Below are positions 1 through 9,696 of a stretch of DNA of 64,000 bases, piece after piece. This DNA comes from Rhodobacteraceae bacterium EL53. GTDB taxonomy: Bacteria > Pseudomonadota > Alphaproteobacteria > Rhodobacterales > Rhodobacteraceae. The notes below the pieces were generated by a model. It did not search any database. It had not been told where the DNA came from and worked only from the letters and a program-made list of their open reading frames with translations. A program made the position numbers and the translations under genes. Position 1 is the first letter of the stretch. The number at the start of each line of letters is the position of its first letter. The stretch spans positions 186,001 through 250,000 of the forward strand of contig OMPR01000015.1 of assembly GCA_900313015.1 (NCBI GenBank), read 5' to 3'.

Positions 1-1
1 G

Positions 2-622
2 GGCGGTATTGGTGCGTTGGTGGCCGTTATGGCCGGCCTGTACAAGGCCGACAGCTCTCGCCTGGATCGCCAAATCGACATTGCCTATGCCGCCACTGCA
101 TCCTTTGATCGCGATGCGGCACGCTTTCGGCTTAGGTTCTGTGATCCGGCTTATGACGACGACATCGAAACGTTGTGTGAAAAGGTCGAATTCCTGTCCG
201 CCTCAACAGCCAGCAATTCGGAATTGCCGCTGTTTATTGCCGTGACGAATGAAGTAGCGCCACTTACGGGATTCACCGTTTTGTTTGGCCTTGGCAGCAC
301 GGATGACATTGACAAGATGGAGACCATGGTAGAACAGGCCAATGCCTTTGACCCTGACCAGTTTTTGGTCTTCACTTCGATGGATGAGCCAACGCAGGCG
401 GCCGTGGATACATTGCGGCGGAAAATACCGACGATTGCCGGGGACTATCTGATCTTAGCAATGGCTTACGATGACCTGATTGAACAGGTTGGAAAGCTAA
501 AAGACGAATGGGAATTTCTGCAGGACAATGCGCATATTCTGATCTTGCAGGTTATCGCGTTGTGTCTCGTAAGTTTCGCAGCCCCTTTTCGATTAGGTAA
601 ATCGATTGTCGAGCTAAAATAG
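2..622 (+). CDS. Partial membrane-associated protein of unknown function
   Basis: The reading frame is open to the left edge, so the N-terminus is missing; a TTG at 17 and an ATG at 29 are internal candidates, not convincing starts. The first visible residues (GGIGALVAVMAG) look like the end of a transmembrane helix. A soluble middle of about 150 residues with two nearby Cys follows, and a second hydrophobic segment lies near the C-terminus (about 25 residues before the end). The layout suggests a periplasmic domain held by two membrane helices. I do not recognise the family. It converges with the glycosyltransferase gene, with one base between the stops. Confidence 0.55.
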   Translation, partial: GGIGALVAVMAGLYKADSSRLDRQIDIAYAATASFDRDAARFRLRFCDPAYDDDIETLCEKVEFLSASTASNSELPLFIAVTNEVAPLTGFTVLFGLGSTDDIDKMETMVEQANAFDPDQFLVFTSMDEPTQAAVDTLRRKIPTIAGDYLILAMAYDDLIEQVGKLKDEWEFLQDNAHILILQVIALCLVSFAAPFRLGKSIVELK

Positions 623-623
623 T

Positions 624-1301
624 TTAGCGACGATAGGCCTGCGCCAGCTTCTCTGGTGATACACCTGCGAAGTACCGGAGCAATGTCCAAAGATTGCGTG
701 CGCCGCGGCGCACCCACCCGGCGCGTTGATAACGGTCTGCGCTCGTAGTCGCCTTTACGGATAATCCGACTAATGGTGGCAAGGCACGTACCAAGGCCAC
801 GTCCTCCATCAGGGGGTGATTTGGGTAGCCTCCGGCCCCCTCATAGTCCGCCCTGCGGACCAGCAAGCCCTGATCGCCGTATGGCAGGTTGAATACCTGT
901 GATCGCAAATTTGCCCAGCCCGCAACCCAAAGCGCCCCCAAGCCACTTGCCCGGAATTTCAGCCGGAAATAAGCGCCCTGCTCGCTGTTGTTGATGTGGT
1001 CGTTTACGACGGTCGCCCACCCACGGCTTAGCACCGTATCAGCGTGCAGAACCAAGATCCAATCTCCGCGCGCCGCTGCGCAGCCTCGTTGCAATTGCCC
1101 GCCCCGCGAGGCCGGCCCGGTCACGATTTTGGCCCCTGCTGCCTCGGCAAGTTGCTTAGTCGTATCGTTTGACCCGCCATCGCTAATAATCAGCTCGCGG
1201 ATCAGGCCCTCGGACAGCCCCTCCATCAAGGCCTCAAGACACTGCTGCAACGCAGTTTCAGCGTTCAGCGTCGGGATGACGATACTGATCTTTGCGGGCA
1301 A
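624..1301 (-). CDS. Family 2 glycosyltransferase (TIGR04283 type)
   Basis: A 225-residue GT-A fold transferase. It opens with the nucleotide-sugar binding strand IVIPTLNAE, followed by the IISDGGSNDTT segment and the metal-binding acidic motif LHADT near residue 90. The short length and the RGGQLQRGCAAARGDWILVLHADT pattern region match the subfamily seen beside selenoprotein/rSAM or arsenosugar loci. No membrane helix is apparent, so it should be cytosolic. It is divergent from ygfZ across 72 bases that must hold both promoters. The acceptor substrate cannot be told from the sequence. Confidence 0.8.
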   Translation of the reverse strand: MPAKISIVIPTLNAETALQQCLEALMEGLSEGLIRELIISDGGSNDTTKQLAEAAGAKIVTGPASRGGQLQRGCAAARGDWILVLHADTVLSRGWATVVNDHINNSEQGAYFRLKFRASGLGALWVAGWANLRSQVFNLPYGDQGLLVRRADYEGAGGYPNHPLMEDVALVRALPPLVGLSVKATTSADRYQRAGWVRRGARNLWTLLRYFAGVSPEKLAQAYRR

Positions 1302-1373
1302 GGCTCTCTCCTCTGGTCAGCGGGTTGGTTTTGCCTATATCACAGAGACCAAGATTGACACGAGGAACCGCCC

Positions 1374-2108
1374 ATGACCGCCCGTCGTATCCTGCGCCTA
1401 ACTGGCAATGACACCGAGGATTTCCTGCAAGGCTTAATCACCAACGATATCAAGCGTGCTAGCGAAGGGCTTTTGTACGCCGCGATCCTGACCCCGCAGG
1501 GAAAGTTTCTAGCTGATTTCTTTGTCACACAGGACGGTGATGGCTTCTTGATGGACGTCTCTGAGACACTTGCGGACGGGCTGATTAAGCGGTTGACCAT
1601 GTACAAGCTGCGGGCGGATGTGCAAATCGCAGATAGCGGGCTGTCCTTGCAGCGTGGCACTGGCCCAGCCCCAGACGGCGGGCTAACGGACCCCAGACAC
1701 CCGGACATGGGCTGGCGTGCCTACACTGACGGCGCAGCCCGCGATGATGGCACTGATTGGGACGCCATTCGGATTACACACTGTATCCCGGAAACCAACA
1801 TAGAACTGACGCCTGACAGCTATATCCTGGAAAACCAGTTCGAAGCCTTGAACGGCGTTGATTTTCGTAAGGGATGTTATGTGGGGCAAGAAGTAACTGC
1901 CCGGATGAAACACAAAACAGAATTGCGCAAAGGGCTGCGCCGGGTTGCCCTAGAGGGCAGCGCACCAGTTGGAACGGACATCACGGTGAATGGCAAAACC
2001 ATCGGCGCATTGTTCACGCAGGCTGGCGGCTATGGCCTCGCTTATCTTCGCTTTGATCGGGTTCAGGATGAGATGCAGGCTGGAGACGCGATCGTTCGCC
2101 CATTGTGA
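1374..2108 (+). CDS. ygfZ: Folate-binding protein YgfZ (Fe-S cluster assembly factor)
   Basis: A 244-residue member of the GcvT-like YgfZ/IBA57 family, which helps assemble or repair [4Fe-4S] clusters in a folate-dependent way. The diagnostic motif KGCYVGQE is present at residues 166-173, with the conserved Cys at 168. The N-terminal half has the GcvT-type LQGLITNDI segment that folds over the tetrahydrofolate site. Family members are usually 240-330 residues, so this is a short alphaproteobacterial form. The ATG follows AGGAACCGCCC. The gene appears monocistronic, followed by 94 bases before the next gene. Confidence 0.9.
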   Translation: MTARRILRLTGNDTEDFLQGLITNDIKRASEGLLYAAILTPQGKFLADFFVTQDGDGFLMDVSETLADGLIKRLTMYKLRADVQIADSGLSLQRGTGPAPDGGLTDPRHPDMGWRAYTDGAARDDGTDWDAIRITHCIPETNIELTPDSYILENQFEALNGVDFRKGCYVGQEVTARMKHKTELRKGLRRVALEGSAPVGTDITVNGKTIGALFTQAGGYGLAYLRFDRVQDEMQAGDAIVRPL

Positions 2109-2202
2109 CCCATCCGGCACGGTTGCCGCGGACTGCGACTACAACTGTTTGAACTCTTGATCCAGTCGGCGCACCATTGGGGGACGCCACAAGAGGTCAG
2201 CG

Positions 2203-3132
2203 ATGTTCCAACTCTATGCAGCGATCTGGCGCATCAGTTCAGGTCGCCAAGTTATCTTGATTCTGATCTCTGTTGCGATCGCAGGTCTTGCCGCGGTCCC
2301 GCTGGAGTTTCAAAAGGAAATCGTCAACCTTCTGACGCAAAACGAGATCAACGAAGAAGATCTGTCTTGGTACTGCCTTTACATGATGGGGGCGATTTTG
2401 CTCAGCCTTGCGCTTAAATGGCTGATGGGGTTTCGCTCGGGCCTATTGGGCGAAGATATCATTCGATTTATTCGCGGCCGCTTGGTCACACGTTCCATCA
2501 CCTATCGCAGCGAAGGAGGCAACCTACGCAAGGGAACACTCTCGACCGCGGTGTCTGCCGAGGCGGAAGAGTTAGGGAAATTTGCAGGCGCTGCTTTTTC
2601 AGAACCAGTTGTCCAAATTGGGACGTTGATCAGCGTGATCGGATACATCGCTTCATCACAACCCGGTCTGGGCACCATTGCCCTGTTGATGGTGTTTCCA
2701 CAGATTATCATCGTTTTGCTGTCTCAGCGCAAAGTGAACCAGTATGTCGCCGAGCGTGTACGCTTATTGCGCAATGCTACGGATCAATTGACCGGAAACG
2801 AAATTCGCGAAGTCGAGCAAGATGTCCTAACCCGCTTTGATGCCATTTATGACGCGCGTAAAAGCATGTTCATCTGGAAACTTTCAACCAAGTTCCTGCT
2901 CAGTGCCATTAATGGCAGCGGAACGGTGGCCATCCTGCTGTTGGGGGGGTGGATGGTTATCGAGGGACGCACAGATGTGGGGACCGTTGTCGCAGCCACG
3001 ATAGGTTTGGGGCGCATTCAGGGGCCGACCGCCTTTTTGATCGCCTATTACCGACAAGTCAGCGCCAATCGGATCAAATACGAACTGCTGCTGGAAATCT
3101 TTCCCCCGGTACGTAAGCGCACCAAAGGCTAA
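2203..3132 (+). CDS. ABC transporter transmembrane domain protein without ATPase domain
   Basis: A 309-residue integral membrane protein with about five or six hydrophobic segments (around residues 14-33, 57-75, 140-185 and 240-280). It matches the ABC exporter transmembrane region. The long cytosolic loops, including the TGNEIREVEQDVLTRFDAIYDARKS segment, are typical of the coupling helices. No Walker A, signature or Walker B motif follows: the frame ends where the nucleotide-binding domain would begin. It may be half of a split transporter or a diverged exporter relic. No ATPase partner is adjacent. A strong terminator follows at 3188. Confidence 0.7.
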   Translation: MFQLYAAIWRISSGRQVILILISVAIAGLAAVPLEFQKEIVNLLTQNEINEEDLSWYCLYMMGAILLSLALKWLMGFRSGLLGEDIIRFIRGRLVTRSITYRSEGGNLRKGTLSTAVSAEAEELGKFAGAAFSEPVVQIGTLISVIGYIASSQPGLGTIALLMVFPQIIIVLLSQRKVNQYVAERVRLLRNATDQLTGNEIREVEQDVLTRFDAIYDARKSMFIWKLSTKFLLSAINGSGTVAILLLGGWMVIEGRTDVGTVVAATIGLGRIQGPTAFLIAYYRQVSANRIKYELLLEIFPPVRKRTKG

Positions 3133-3187
3133 TCTGCACCCGAACAGGATTGGATTGTCGCTGAACTGCCCCTTTTGGGACCCTAAC

Positions 3188-3227
3188 AAACAGAAAGAGC
3201 GACCCGATTGGGCCGCTCTTTCTGTTT
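3188..3227. terminator. Bidirectional intrinsic terminator
   Basis: A perfect 14-bp inverted repeat (AAACAGAAAGAGCG and its complement) encloses a 12-base loop. A- and T-rich outer arms make it usable in both directions. It sits between the convergent ABC membrane protein gene and efp. Confidence 0.8.
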
Positions 3228-3248
3228 GCATTTCAAATCGACGTGGCG

Positions 3249-3812
3249 TCACGCGCGTTCGGAATATTCCATGGTTTCCGTATTCACTACGATCATTTCG
3301 TCCTGACCAACAAAGGGAGGCACCATGACTTTGACACCATTGTCCAAGATCGCGGGCTTGAAAGAGTTGGCGGCAGTTTGACCTTTGACCACCGGCTCTG
3401 TTTCAGCAATCTTGCAGGTTACTTTTTGGGGCAATGACGCGCTCAGGGCTTCTTCGTCGTAGAACTCCACAACAACGGTCATGCCATCTTGCAGGAACGG
3501 GCGACGTTCTCCCAAAATCTCTGCAGAAACTTCGACTTGGTCGTAGGTTTCGATATCCATGAAAACGAGCATCCCATCGTTTTCATAGAGAAATTGTTGG
3601 TCTTTCTGTTCCAGACGCACTTTTTCAACTTTGTCCGCAGACCGGAAGCGTTCGTTCAATTTCGATCCATTGCGCAGGTTGCGCATTTCGACTTGAGCAA
3701 ACGCTCCGCCTTTGCCTGGCTTGACGTGATCCACTTTCACAGCGGCCCAAAGTCCGTCGTTGTGCTCCAGAATATTACCGGGGCGGATTTCGTTTCCGTT
3801 TATTTTGGGCAT
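3249..3812 (-). CDS. efp: Translation elongation factor P
   Basis: A 187-residue protein with the three-domain EF-P layout: an N-terminal KOW-like barrel, then two OB folds. EF-P binds the ribosome between the P and E sites and relieves stalling at consecutive prolines. The loop KPGKGGAF places the usual modifiable Lys at residue 34. The C-terminal [24 protein letters not shown] is the conserved domain III tail. Length is standard for the family. It is divergent from the DUF6280 gene and convergent with the ABC membrane protein gene. Confidence 0.96.
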   Translation of the reverse strand: MPKINGNEIRPGNILEHNDGLWAAVKVDHVKPGKGGAFAQVEMRNLRNGSKLNERFRSADKVEKVRLEQKDQQFLYENDGMLVFMDIETYDQVEVSAEILGERRPFLQDGMTVVVEFYDEEALSASLPQKVTCKIAETEPVVKGQTAANSFKPAILDNGVKVMVPPFVGQDEMIVVNTETMEYSERA

Positions 3813-4031
3813 GACATAAATCCTTCACACACGGTTGATGCATTGGTTTGTGCCCCTATATCTGGCGGGAAGGAGGCTGACAAGACAACGATACCTAGTG
3901 CTGCACCTGCAGCAAGCCATGCACGTTACGCAACGCAACTATGCATTCCTGGGGTATCCGAATCAAATATGTTCAGTCATAAGGAACGCCACGCCGAAAA
4001 TTGCAAGAGCAAGAACAACAAGGAAGACGAG

Positions 4032-4352
4032 ATGAAAGATTTCGTTGACGGCACTGCCTTTAATAACGAGCAAGGCAATCGTGCACGTAAACTGTTTGCA
4101 GCCGTTGTGTTGGCTGCTCTGGACGACGCCATCGCAGACGACAAGAAATATGGCAATGGTCCTGAACAAATCGCACGCTGGGCCCGTTCGCGGGATGGCC
4201 GCGAAGTGTTGTCCTGCGCGGGCATCGACCCCAACGAACGCGTTGTGTCGGGCCTGATGGATTTTGTTGGCCGTGGGGTCCGCACTTCTGTCGCTCTGTC
4301 GCGTGAAGAAAGCGAACGCCGCAATGCAGCCCAACAGGCCGAAGCAGCTTAA
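4032..4352 (+). CDS. DUF6280-type small protein
   Basis: A 106-residue soluble protein. A longer frame is open upstream to 3489, but it runs antisense through efp. The ATG at 4032 has AAGGAAGACGAG directly upstream and gives the N-terminus MKDFVDGTAFNNEQGNRARKL, which I recall as that of the conserved DUF6280 family of Rhodobacteraceae. It is mostly helical, with a charged C-terminal tail. Function is unknown. The 219-base gap to efp must contain the divergent promoters; I see no clear riboswitch in it. Confidence 0.75.
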   Translation: MKDFVDGTAFNNEQGNRARKLFAAVVLAALDDAIADDKKYGNGPEQIARWARSRDGREVLSCAGIDPNERVVSGLMDFVGRGVRTSVALSREESERRNAAQQAEAA

Positions 4353-4375
4353 GCAGCTGTTTGAATTATGAATTG

Positions 4376-4405
4376 AAAAACGCGTTCCTGGGGGGGCGCG
4401 TTTTT
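4376..4405 (+). terminator. Intrinsic terminator after the DUF6280 gene
   Basis: The stem AAAAACGCG/CGCGTTTTT with a 12-base loop is followed by a T-rich tail. It lies 24 bases after the stop codon. Confidence 0.75.
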
Positions 4406-4533
4406 CTGTTTCAGAGGGTCGGATCTGGGCAGGCTTGCCCACCTTGCTATGAGTATTCTTAACCCACCTCGCGCAGGGTCTTTCCCTTTGGCCTCTTTTC
4501 AGGTCATTTGCACGAAAACACAGGAGGTGATGC

Positions 4534-5991
4534 ATGGTTCGAGCCATCATGATTCAGGGCACTGGCAGCAACGTCGGGAAGTCCATGCTGGTTGCTGGCA
4601 TCGCCCGCGCCTTTACCCGTCGCGGCCTTAAAGTTGCCCCCTTCAAACCCCAAAACATGTCCAACAATGCCGCCGTAACCGAAGATGGTGGAGAAATTGG
4701 GCGCGCACAGGCATTGCAGGCTCGCGCCGCCAAGCGCGCACCCCACACAGATATGAACCCCATCCTGTTAAAGCCCGAAACAGACACTGGAGCGCAGGTT
4801 ATCGTGCAGGGGAAGCGCGCTGGCACGATGAAAGCAGGAGACTATCGTCGCGACAAATCCAAGCTGCTTGGAGCCGCTCTTGAGAGCTTTGATCGCCTTT
4901 GCGCTGATGCCGATCTGATATTGATAGAAGGAGCCGGTAGCCCGGCTGAGACCAACCTGCGCAAAGGCGACATCGCCAATATGGGCTTTGCCTATGCCGC
5001 AGGTGTCCCGGTCATTCTAGTGGGCGACATACATCGTGGCGGTGTTATCGCCCAGATCGTCGGCACACAGGCCGTATTGGATGAAACGGATTTGAATCAA
5101 ATCAAGGGATTTGCCGTCAACCGGTTCAAGGGAGACATTACCCTGTTTGATGAGGGCCGTGACGACATTTCGCGCCGCACCGGGTGGCCCAGTTTGGGCG
5201 TTGTGCCTTGGTTCAAAGATGCGTGGAAATTACCCGCCGAAGACATGATGGACATAGCTTCAACCAAGGGAGGCGCTTGCAAAGTCGTTGTGCCTCAACT
5301 TGAGCGCATGGCCAATTTTGACGATCTGGATCCGCTAGCAGCAGAGCCCAATGTAACGGTTGAGATCATCCCCGGCGGACGCGCCCTGCCAGGCGACGCC
5401 GATTTAGTCCTGCTGCCCGGCAGCAAGTCAACCATTGGCGATCTGGCGTACTTCCGGGCGCAAGGATGGGATATCGACTTACATGCTCATGTACGACGTG
5501 GTGGACATGTGATTGGCCTATGCGGCGGATTTCAAATGCTCGGCAACAGCATCGATGACCCTCTGGGTGTTGACGGAACCCCGGGAAAAGTTCCCGGTCT
5601 TGGCTTGCTGAACATCGACACCGTTATGGCAGGTGAAAAACAAGTCACCCTGCGCAATGCAACAGCCCTGCCTGGTGGTGAACCGGTGTCCGGTTATGAA
5701 ATCCATATGGGTCGCAGTGAAGGACCGGACTGTGATCGCGCGTGGCTTTCGGTTGAGGGGCGCCGTGAGGGCGCCGCTGCGGCGAATGGCCAAATTCGCG
5801 GCACTTATCTGCATGGGGTTTTCTCTTCGGATGCATTCCGCGCAACCTATTTGGCTGAGCTGGGGCATAAATCAGATCTGTCCTATGAAGATGAAGTCGA
5901 AGAGGTTTTAGAAGCCCTCGCCAACCATCTAGAAGCGCACATGGATCTCGACCACCTATTGGCGCTCGCGGCTGTACCACACAGAAAGTAA
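4534..5991 (+). CDS. cobQ: Cobyric acid synthase (glutamine-hydrolysing)
   Basis: A 485-residue enzyme of adenosylcobalamin synthesis that amidates the b, d, e and g carboxylates of adenosyl-cobyrinic acid a,c-diamide. The N-terminal dethiobiotin-synthase-like domain shows the P-loop GTGSNVGKS (about residues 9-17) and the KPQNMSNN segment. The C-terminal class I glutamine amidotransferase domain has the nucleophile elbow [10 protein letters not shown] with Cys330 and a later YLHGVF His. CACAGGAGGTGATGC gives a strong ribosome binding site. No cobalamin riboswitch was recognised in the 128 bases upstream, and no other cobalamin genes are next to it. Confidence 0.95.
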   Translation: MVRAIMIQGTGSNVGKSMLVAGIARAFTRRGLKVAPFKPQNMSNNAAVTEDGGEIGRAQALQARAAKRAPHTDMNPILLKPETDTGAQVIVQGKRAGTMKAGDYRRDKSKLLGAALESFDRLCADADLILIEGAGSPAETNLRKGDIANMGFAYAAGVPVILVGDIHRGGVIAQIVGTQAVLDETDLNQIKGFAVNRFKGDITLFDEGRDDISRRTGWPSLGVVPWFKDAWKLPAEDMMDIASTKGGACKVVVPQLERMANFDDLDPLAAEPNVTVEIIPGGRALPGDADLVLLPGSKSTIGDLAYFRAQGWDIDLHAHVRRGGHVIGLCGGFQMLGNSIDDPLGVDGTPGKVPGLGLLNIDTVMAGEKQVTLRNATALPGGEPVSGYEIHMGRSEGPDCDRAWLSVEGRREGAAAANGQIRGTYLHGVFSSDAFRATYLAELGHKSDLSYEDEVEEVLEALANHLEAHMDLDHLLALAAVPHRK

Positions 5992-5994
5992 CGG

Positions 5995-7062
5995 TTACTC
6001 CAGCTCTTGAGCGGTCAAAGCGCGATGAATCTCGCGGCGCACGAGCTTGCGCACATTGCGTGTGATCCGTTCGCCCAAAGCGCCCTGCAATTCCTGGCGC
6101 ACGATATCAGCAACCAATTCTCGCAGGCTTTCTTCATCCAAAATGGTATCGTCCGACATTAAAATATCGCGTTCGCCACCCGCCTGAACTTCGTCCTCAA
6201 CCTCGTCCTGCGGTTCAACTGGCACATCACCAGTCTGAAAAGATAGGTCTTCATGAATCGGGTCCACCTCTGACAGAGGCGCTACGTCAGGCATTTCGAT
6301 ACCCGCCATTTCACGATCCGACGGGGCGGCTTCGACATCTGACCTTTCGTCTTCTTCAAACACAACGGAGTTTGGCTCGTGATCTTGCCAAGCAATTGTC
6401 TCGATCCGCGTTCCCGAGTATGCCTCGTCGCTTTCGCCATCAGGTTCCCACTGATCGGGTGTACGTCCGATTGCCGCCTCTAACGCTTGTATCTTTGCGC
6501 TCAGGCTATCGATTGGATCAAGAGCCGCTGGCTCTAACTCTGCTTCGAAATTGACTTCCTCTGAGACTTCATCCTCAAGGAAACGTCCTTCATTTTCAGT
6601 TTCTGAGAGCACCTGATCATTCGACGTCACATCGACATCATCCAGTTCTTGGTCCGGCTTAACCTGCGCCCATTCAACATCAGCTGTGGGTGTTTCGCCA
6701 TTTTCCCGATCGGTCTCTTCGAAGTGATCTTTGACCGTGTAGTCAGCATCATAAGGGTCTGCACTGGCCGCTTGCGCTGCTTCATACAGGGTTGCGTCTG
6801 GAACAGTCCAAGGTTCATCCCCCAAATCAACGGGGTCAGAGGATTGGGAAGACGCAGCATCTTCAACCGGCACAACCGATTCAGCTTCATCCTCATCTAA
6901 AGTCTCTGCGACACGCAACGCTGGGGTTAAGACCAATCGATCTGTAGTTCGCGCCGGCTTAACCACCTCTGCGCGCGCTTCTGATCGACCCTCTTCGCTG
7001 ACCAGACGACGGATCGAGGACAAGACATCCTCGATCTCAAGATTGGTTACAGGATCAGACAT
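5995..7062 (-). CDS. PopZ/DUF2497-family polar organising protein
   Basis: A 355-residue, very acidic protein. The N-terminal helix EIEDVLSSIRRLVSEEG (residues 10-26) resembles the partner-binding helix of PopZ. A low-complexity linker of about 270 residues rich in Asp and Glu follows. The C-terminal helices LRELVADIVRQEL and RITRNVRKLVRREIHRAL match the oligomerisation region of DUF2497. PopZ forms polar condensates that tether chromosome and cell-cycle proteins. Here the linker is longer than in Caulobacter PopZ (177 residues in all). It converges with cobQ, three bases between the genes. Family is fairly sure; role is inferred. Confidence 0.75.
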   Translation of the reverse strand: MSDPVTNLEIEDVLSSIRRLVSEEGRSEARAEVVKPARTTDRLVLTPALRVAETLDEDEAESVVPVEDAASSQSSDPVDLGDEPWTVPDATLYEAAQAASADPYDADYTVKDHFEETDRENGETPTADVEWAQVKPDQELDDVDVTSNDQVLSETENEGRFLEDEVSEEVNFEAELEPAALDPIDSLSAKIQALEAAIGRTPDQWEPDGESDEAYSGTRIETIAWQDHEPNSVVFEEDERSDVEAAPSDREMAGIEMPDVAPLSEVDPIHEDLSFQTGDVPVEPQDEVEDEVQAGGERDILMSDDTILDEESLRELVADIVRQELQGALGERITRNVRKLVRREIHRALTAQELE

Positions 7063-7138
7063 TCGAATTCACCACACTTAGCCTCAGGTAGTAAGTGTAA
7101 CCAACGTCAGGGATTCTCACAACAGATAGCGAGAATTC

Positions 7139-8569
7139 TCATTTCTTACCTAGGGCTTCTAAGACACGGTCCAGATCCTTGCTCTGCTTGGACACCTTAG
7201 CCGGAGCCCCCTTTACCAGGTTGTAGTAAAGTGTCGGATCGTAAATCTGAACAGCGAGCCCCAAACGCTCAGCTGTCAAAAGCCCCTGCGAAGACAACAG
7301 CTGATACGCCGCCAAAGAGCGTTCCGCACGGGCACTGATCTGTGCCGTTTGCGCATCCAGCAATTCTTGCTCTGCGGTCAAGACGTCCAACGTGGTCCGT
7401 GCACCCAATGTAGCCTCTTCACGAATCCCGTCGAATGCAACCTGAGCGGCCCGTACACGTTCGTTCGATGCTGTCAGGCTTGCACCGGCTGTTTCAAAGC
7501 GAACATAGGCTTCGTTTATCGCTTGAATCACGTCTTTGTTGACATTCAACAAATTGGCTTTGATCGAATCCCGAGTAGCCATACTGCGCCGTATTGTGGC
7601 CGCAAGGCGCCCCCCCGCATAAACCGGTTGCGTAAACAGAACGCCGGCGCTGGCGGTATCGTTGTAGTTTGAGTTCCCGTAAGTATTGGTAAGTCCGATG
7701 TCAGCGCGCAAGGTAACGTTGGGCCCTAGCGATTTTCGTGTCCGTTCAACAGTAAGATCAGCAGCTTTGACCTGATGTTGCGCAGCAAGGATACTCGGGT
7801 GATTGCGCACCCCAAAGGCGACAGCTGCGTCGATCGAAGCGGGCCGTTGTGGCAACCTTGGTTGCCCAGCGATTTTACCTGGCTCGTTCCCAACAGCATT
7901 CACATACACAGCACGCGCTGTGATCAAAGCGCCTTGTGCATCCGCTAGATTTGCACGCGCCCCGGCCAGCCGAGACTCGGACAAGGCAACATCAGTTCGC
8001 GTCACTTCACCAACTTCAAAGCGATCTTGCGACGCACGGAGTTCTTCTCCCAGCACTCGCACGTTGTTCTGACGCAGCACCACATTCTCTTCCTGAAGCA
8101 GCACATTCATGTAAGCAGAAACCGCTGTGAACAGGACAGACTGTTCGACCTGCAAAAGGCTTTGCCGTGTCGCCAAAACTGTTTCTTGGGCGGCACTCTT
8201 AGCAAGCTGACTGGCGCCACCATCATATAGCAACTGTTGAAGCGAAATGCCTGTGAAAAAAGTCGACGTCTGGCTATCGGATACCAACCCGCCGGTTCGG
8301 TTTTCGACTAAGTTCCGCTGAACCCGTGCAGTCCAGTCGATAATCGGTCGGAGCGCGGCAACTGAAATGGCTACATCTTCATCTGCGGCACGCAACAGCG
8401 CCCTATTTTGCTCTAACAACCCGCTGGTATTGTAGGCGCCGATCAAAGCATCAGCCAGATTATCAGCGGCTGCCACTCGAGGCATCATACCAAAAACCGC
8501 AATTCCCATCGCGGCTAGAATTGTCCTGGAAAATCTATTCTTAACTGCTCTGCGCATCACGTGTCTCAC
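7139..8569 (-). CDS. TolC-family outer membrane efflux/secretion protein
   Basis: A 476-residue protein with a signal peptide (NRFSRTILAAMGIAVFGMMPRVAAA). Two repeats of the long-helix/beta-strand TolC architecture follow, with motifs such as LRPIIDWTARVQRNLVENRTGG and TQPVYAGGRLAATIRRS. It should trimerise as the outer-membrane channel of type I secretion or RND efflux. No inner-membrane partner is adjacent. It follows the PCMT-like gene on the same strand, with a gap of about 95 bases. Length is normal for the family. Confidence 0.9.
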   Translation of the reverse strand: MRHVMRRAVKNRFSRTILAAMGIAVFGMMPRVAAADNLADALIGAYNTSGLLEQNRALLRAADEDVAISVAALRPIIDWTARVQRNLVENRTGGLVSDSQTSTFFTGISLQQLLYDGGASQLAKSAAQETVLATRQSLLQVEQSVLFTAVSAYMNVLLQEENVVLRQNNVRVLGEELRASQDRFEVGEVTRTDVALSESRLAGARANLADAQGALITARAVYVNAVGNEPGKIAGQPRLPQRPASIDAAVAFGVRNHPSILAAQHQVKAADLTVERTRKSLGPNVTLRADIGLTNTYGNSNYNDTASAGVLFTQPVYAGGRLAATIRRSMATRDSIKANLLNVNKDVIQAINEAYVRFETAGASLTASNERVRAAQVAFDGIREEATLGARTTLDVLTAEQELLDAQTAQISARAERSLAAYQLLSSQGLLTAERLGLAVQIYDPTLYYNLVKGAPAKVSKQSKDLDRVLEALGKK

Positions 8570-8664
8570 AATCTTAATGTGTGTTCCCGCTCAAAATGCG
8601 CGTTTGCAACACATAAGGCAAGGACGCCTCGCCTTTTTACAAGCCCAATATGGTATTGTTACCG

Positions 8665-9318
8665 CTACAGCGAGAATACAGGCTGCTTTGCAAATCCAGG
8701 CAACACCGGTGCACCAGCATTGAACTCAAACCGCCAAGAAACCCGATCAGCCGACTTGTAGCCAATCCGGACAGTTCCGAGATCTTCGTCCATAAATATA
8801 CAAGCGATGCGCCCCCCCTCTTTGAGTTGCTCAAGAAGGGCCGCCGGAACGTCTTCTACGCCACCCTGAATCAAGATCACATCATAAGGACCGTGTTCTT
8901 CAGCTCCGCCAACCAAAGGTCCCTTGTGGACAACGGCATTGTCGACACCATTCTCCATCAATAGAGCCTGCGCCTCATCGGCCATTGCTTCATCTTCTTC
9001 GACTGCCACGACCAGTTCGGCCATCCGCGCCGCGACCGCGGTCGAATACCCGTAGGTAGCGCCGATATCGAGAACCAACTCAGTATTGGTGACATTAAGC
9101 GCATCAAACATCTTTGCCAGAGTCCGAGGCTCCAAAAGGCATCGCCCTTGCCCCAAATCCAGCAGATCACCAACATAAGCGGCTTCGCGCATTGCATCCG
9201 GAACAAACTTCTCTCGCTCAATCGAAAGCATTGCTTCTATGATCGGGAATTTCGTCACATCTGAAGGCCTGATTTGTGTATCCACCATCAATCGACGCCG
9301 GGCCGCGAAATCTGTCAT
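8665..9318 (-). CDS. Protein-L-isoaspartate O-methyltransferase-like protein
   Basis: About 217 residues from the ATG at 9318; an in-frame ATG at 9330 is also possible. MTDFAARRRLMVDTQIRPSDV at the start is typical of the alphaproteobacterial PCMT-like group. The SAM-binding strand LDIGATYGYSTAVAARM is present. The usual GTGSGY of true Pcm is replaced by GATYGY, so true isoaspartyl repair activity is uncertain. It lies just upstream of the TolC gene, a pairing consistent with co-transcription. Cytosolic. Confidence 0.8.
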   Translation of the reverse strand: MTDFAARRRLMVDTQIRPSDVTKFPIIEAMLSIEREKFVPDAMREAAYVGDLLDLGQGRCLLEPRTLAKMFDALNVTNTELVLDIGATYGYSTAVAARMAELVVAVEEDEAMADEAQALLMENGVDNAVVHKGPLVGGAEEHGPYDVILIQGGVEDVPAALLEQLKEGGRIACIFMDEDLGTVRIGYKSADRVSWRFEFNAGAPVLPGFAKQPVFSL

Positions 9319-9554
9319 AGCTAAACTCATCTATCAGTTGGTTATAGCACTTTTGCCACATCTGTTCGCAACCAGCAACGCCCCAATACGTGACTTTACG
9401 CCCTGCGTCGCGCCTTGCTCTCTAGGCTCAAAAATCGCCAATTACGCCTACACCCAGCTTCGAGCGAATAAATTGAAAACTACATCTAGACGCCCTAAGC
9501 GATTACTGCTAAAACCCGCGCACACCACAGCAAGTTATTGAAATTGCTAGAGAA

Positions 9555-9628
9555 GGCGAGTTGGCGGAGTGGTGACGCAGCGGATTGCAAATCCGTGTAC
9601 ACCGGTTCGATTCCGGTACTCGCCTCCA
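9555..9628 (+). tRNA. tRNA-Cys (GCA), with encoded CCA
   Basis: The acceptor stem GGCGAGT pairs with ACTCGCC. The anticodon stem GCGGA/TCCGT holds the loop TTGCAAA with anticodon GCA. The T arm CCGGTTCGATTCCGG is complete and CCA is encoded. It is the integration target of the neighbouring island: its 3' 47 bases recur at 54334-54380. Confidence 0.96.
9582..9628 (+). repeat. Left attachment site (attL) within tRNA-Cys
   Basis: A 47-bp segment from the anticodon stem to the encoded CCA, identical to 54334-54380. Sequence identity stops immediately outside both ends. The tRNA is complete on this side, so integration restored the gene. Confidence 0.9.
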
Positions 9629-9696
9629 ATAAAATCAATGACTTGCGTCATCCCTTTTCTCCTTCACTGCCATTTTTGAAACAACCGTTGAAACTT

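Noticed and set aside
3489-4031. Upstream extension of the DUF6280 gene to 3489
   Set aside because: The added part is antisense to efp, and the ATG at 4032 has a ribosome binding site and gives the conserved N-terminus.
4406-4533. Cobalamin riboswitch before cobQ
   Set aside because: No B12-box or conserved core element could be found in the 128-base region.
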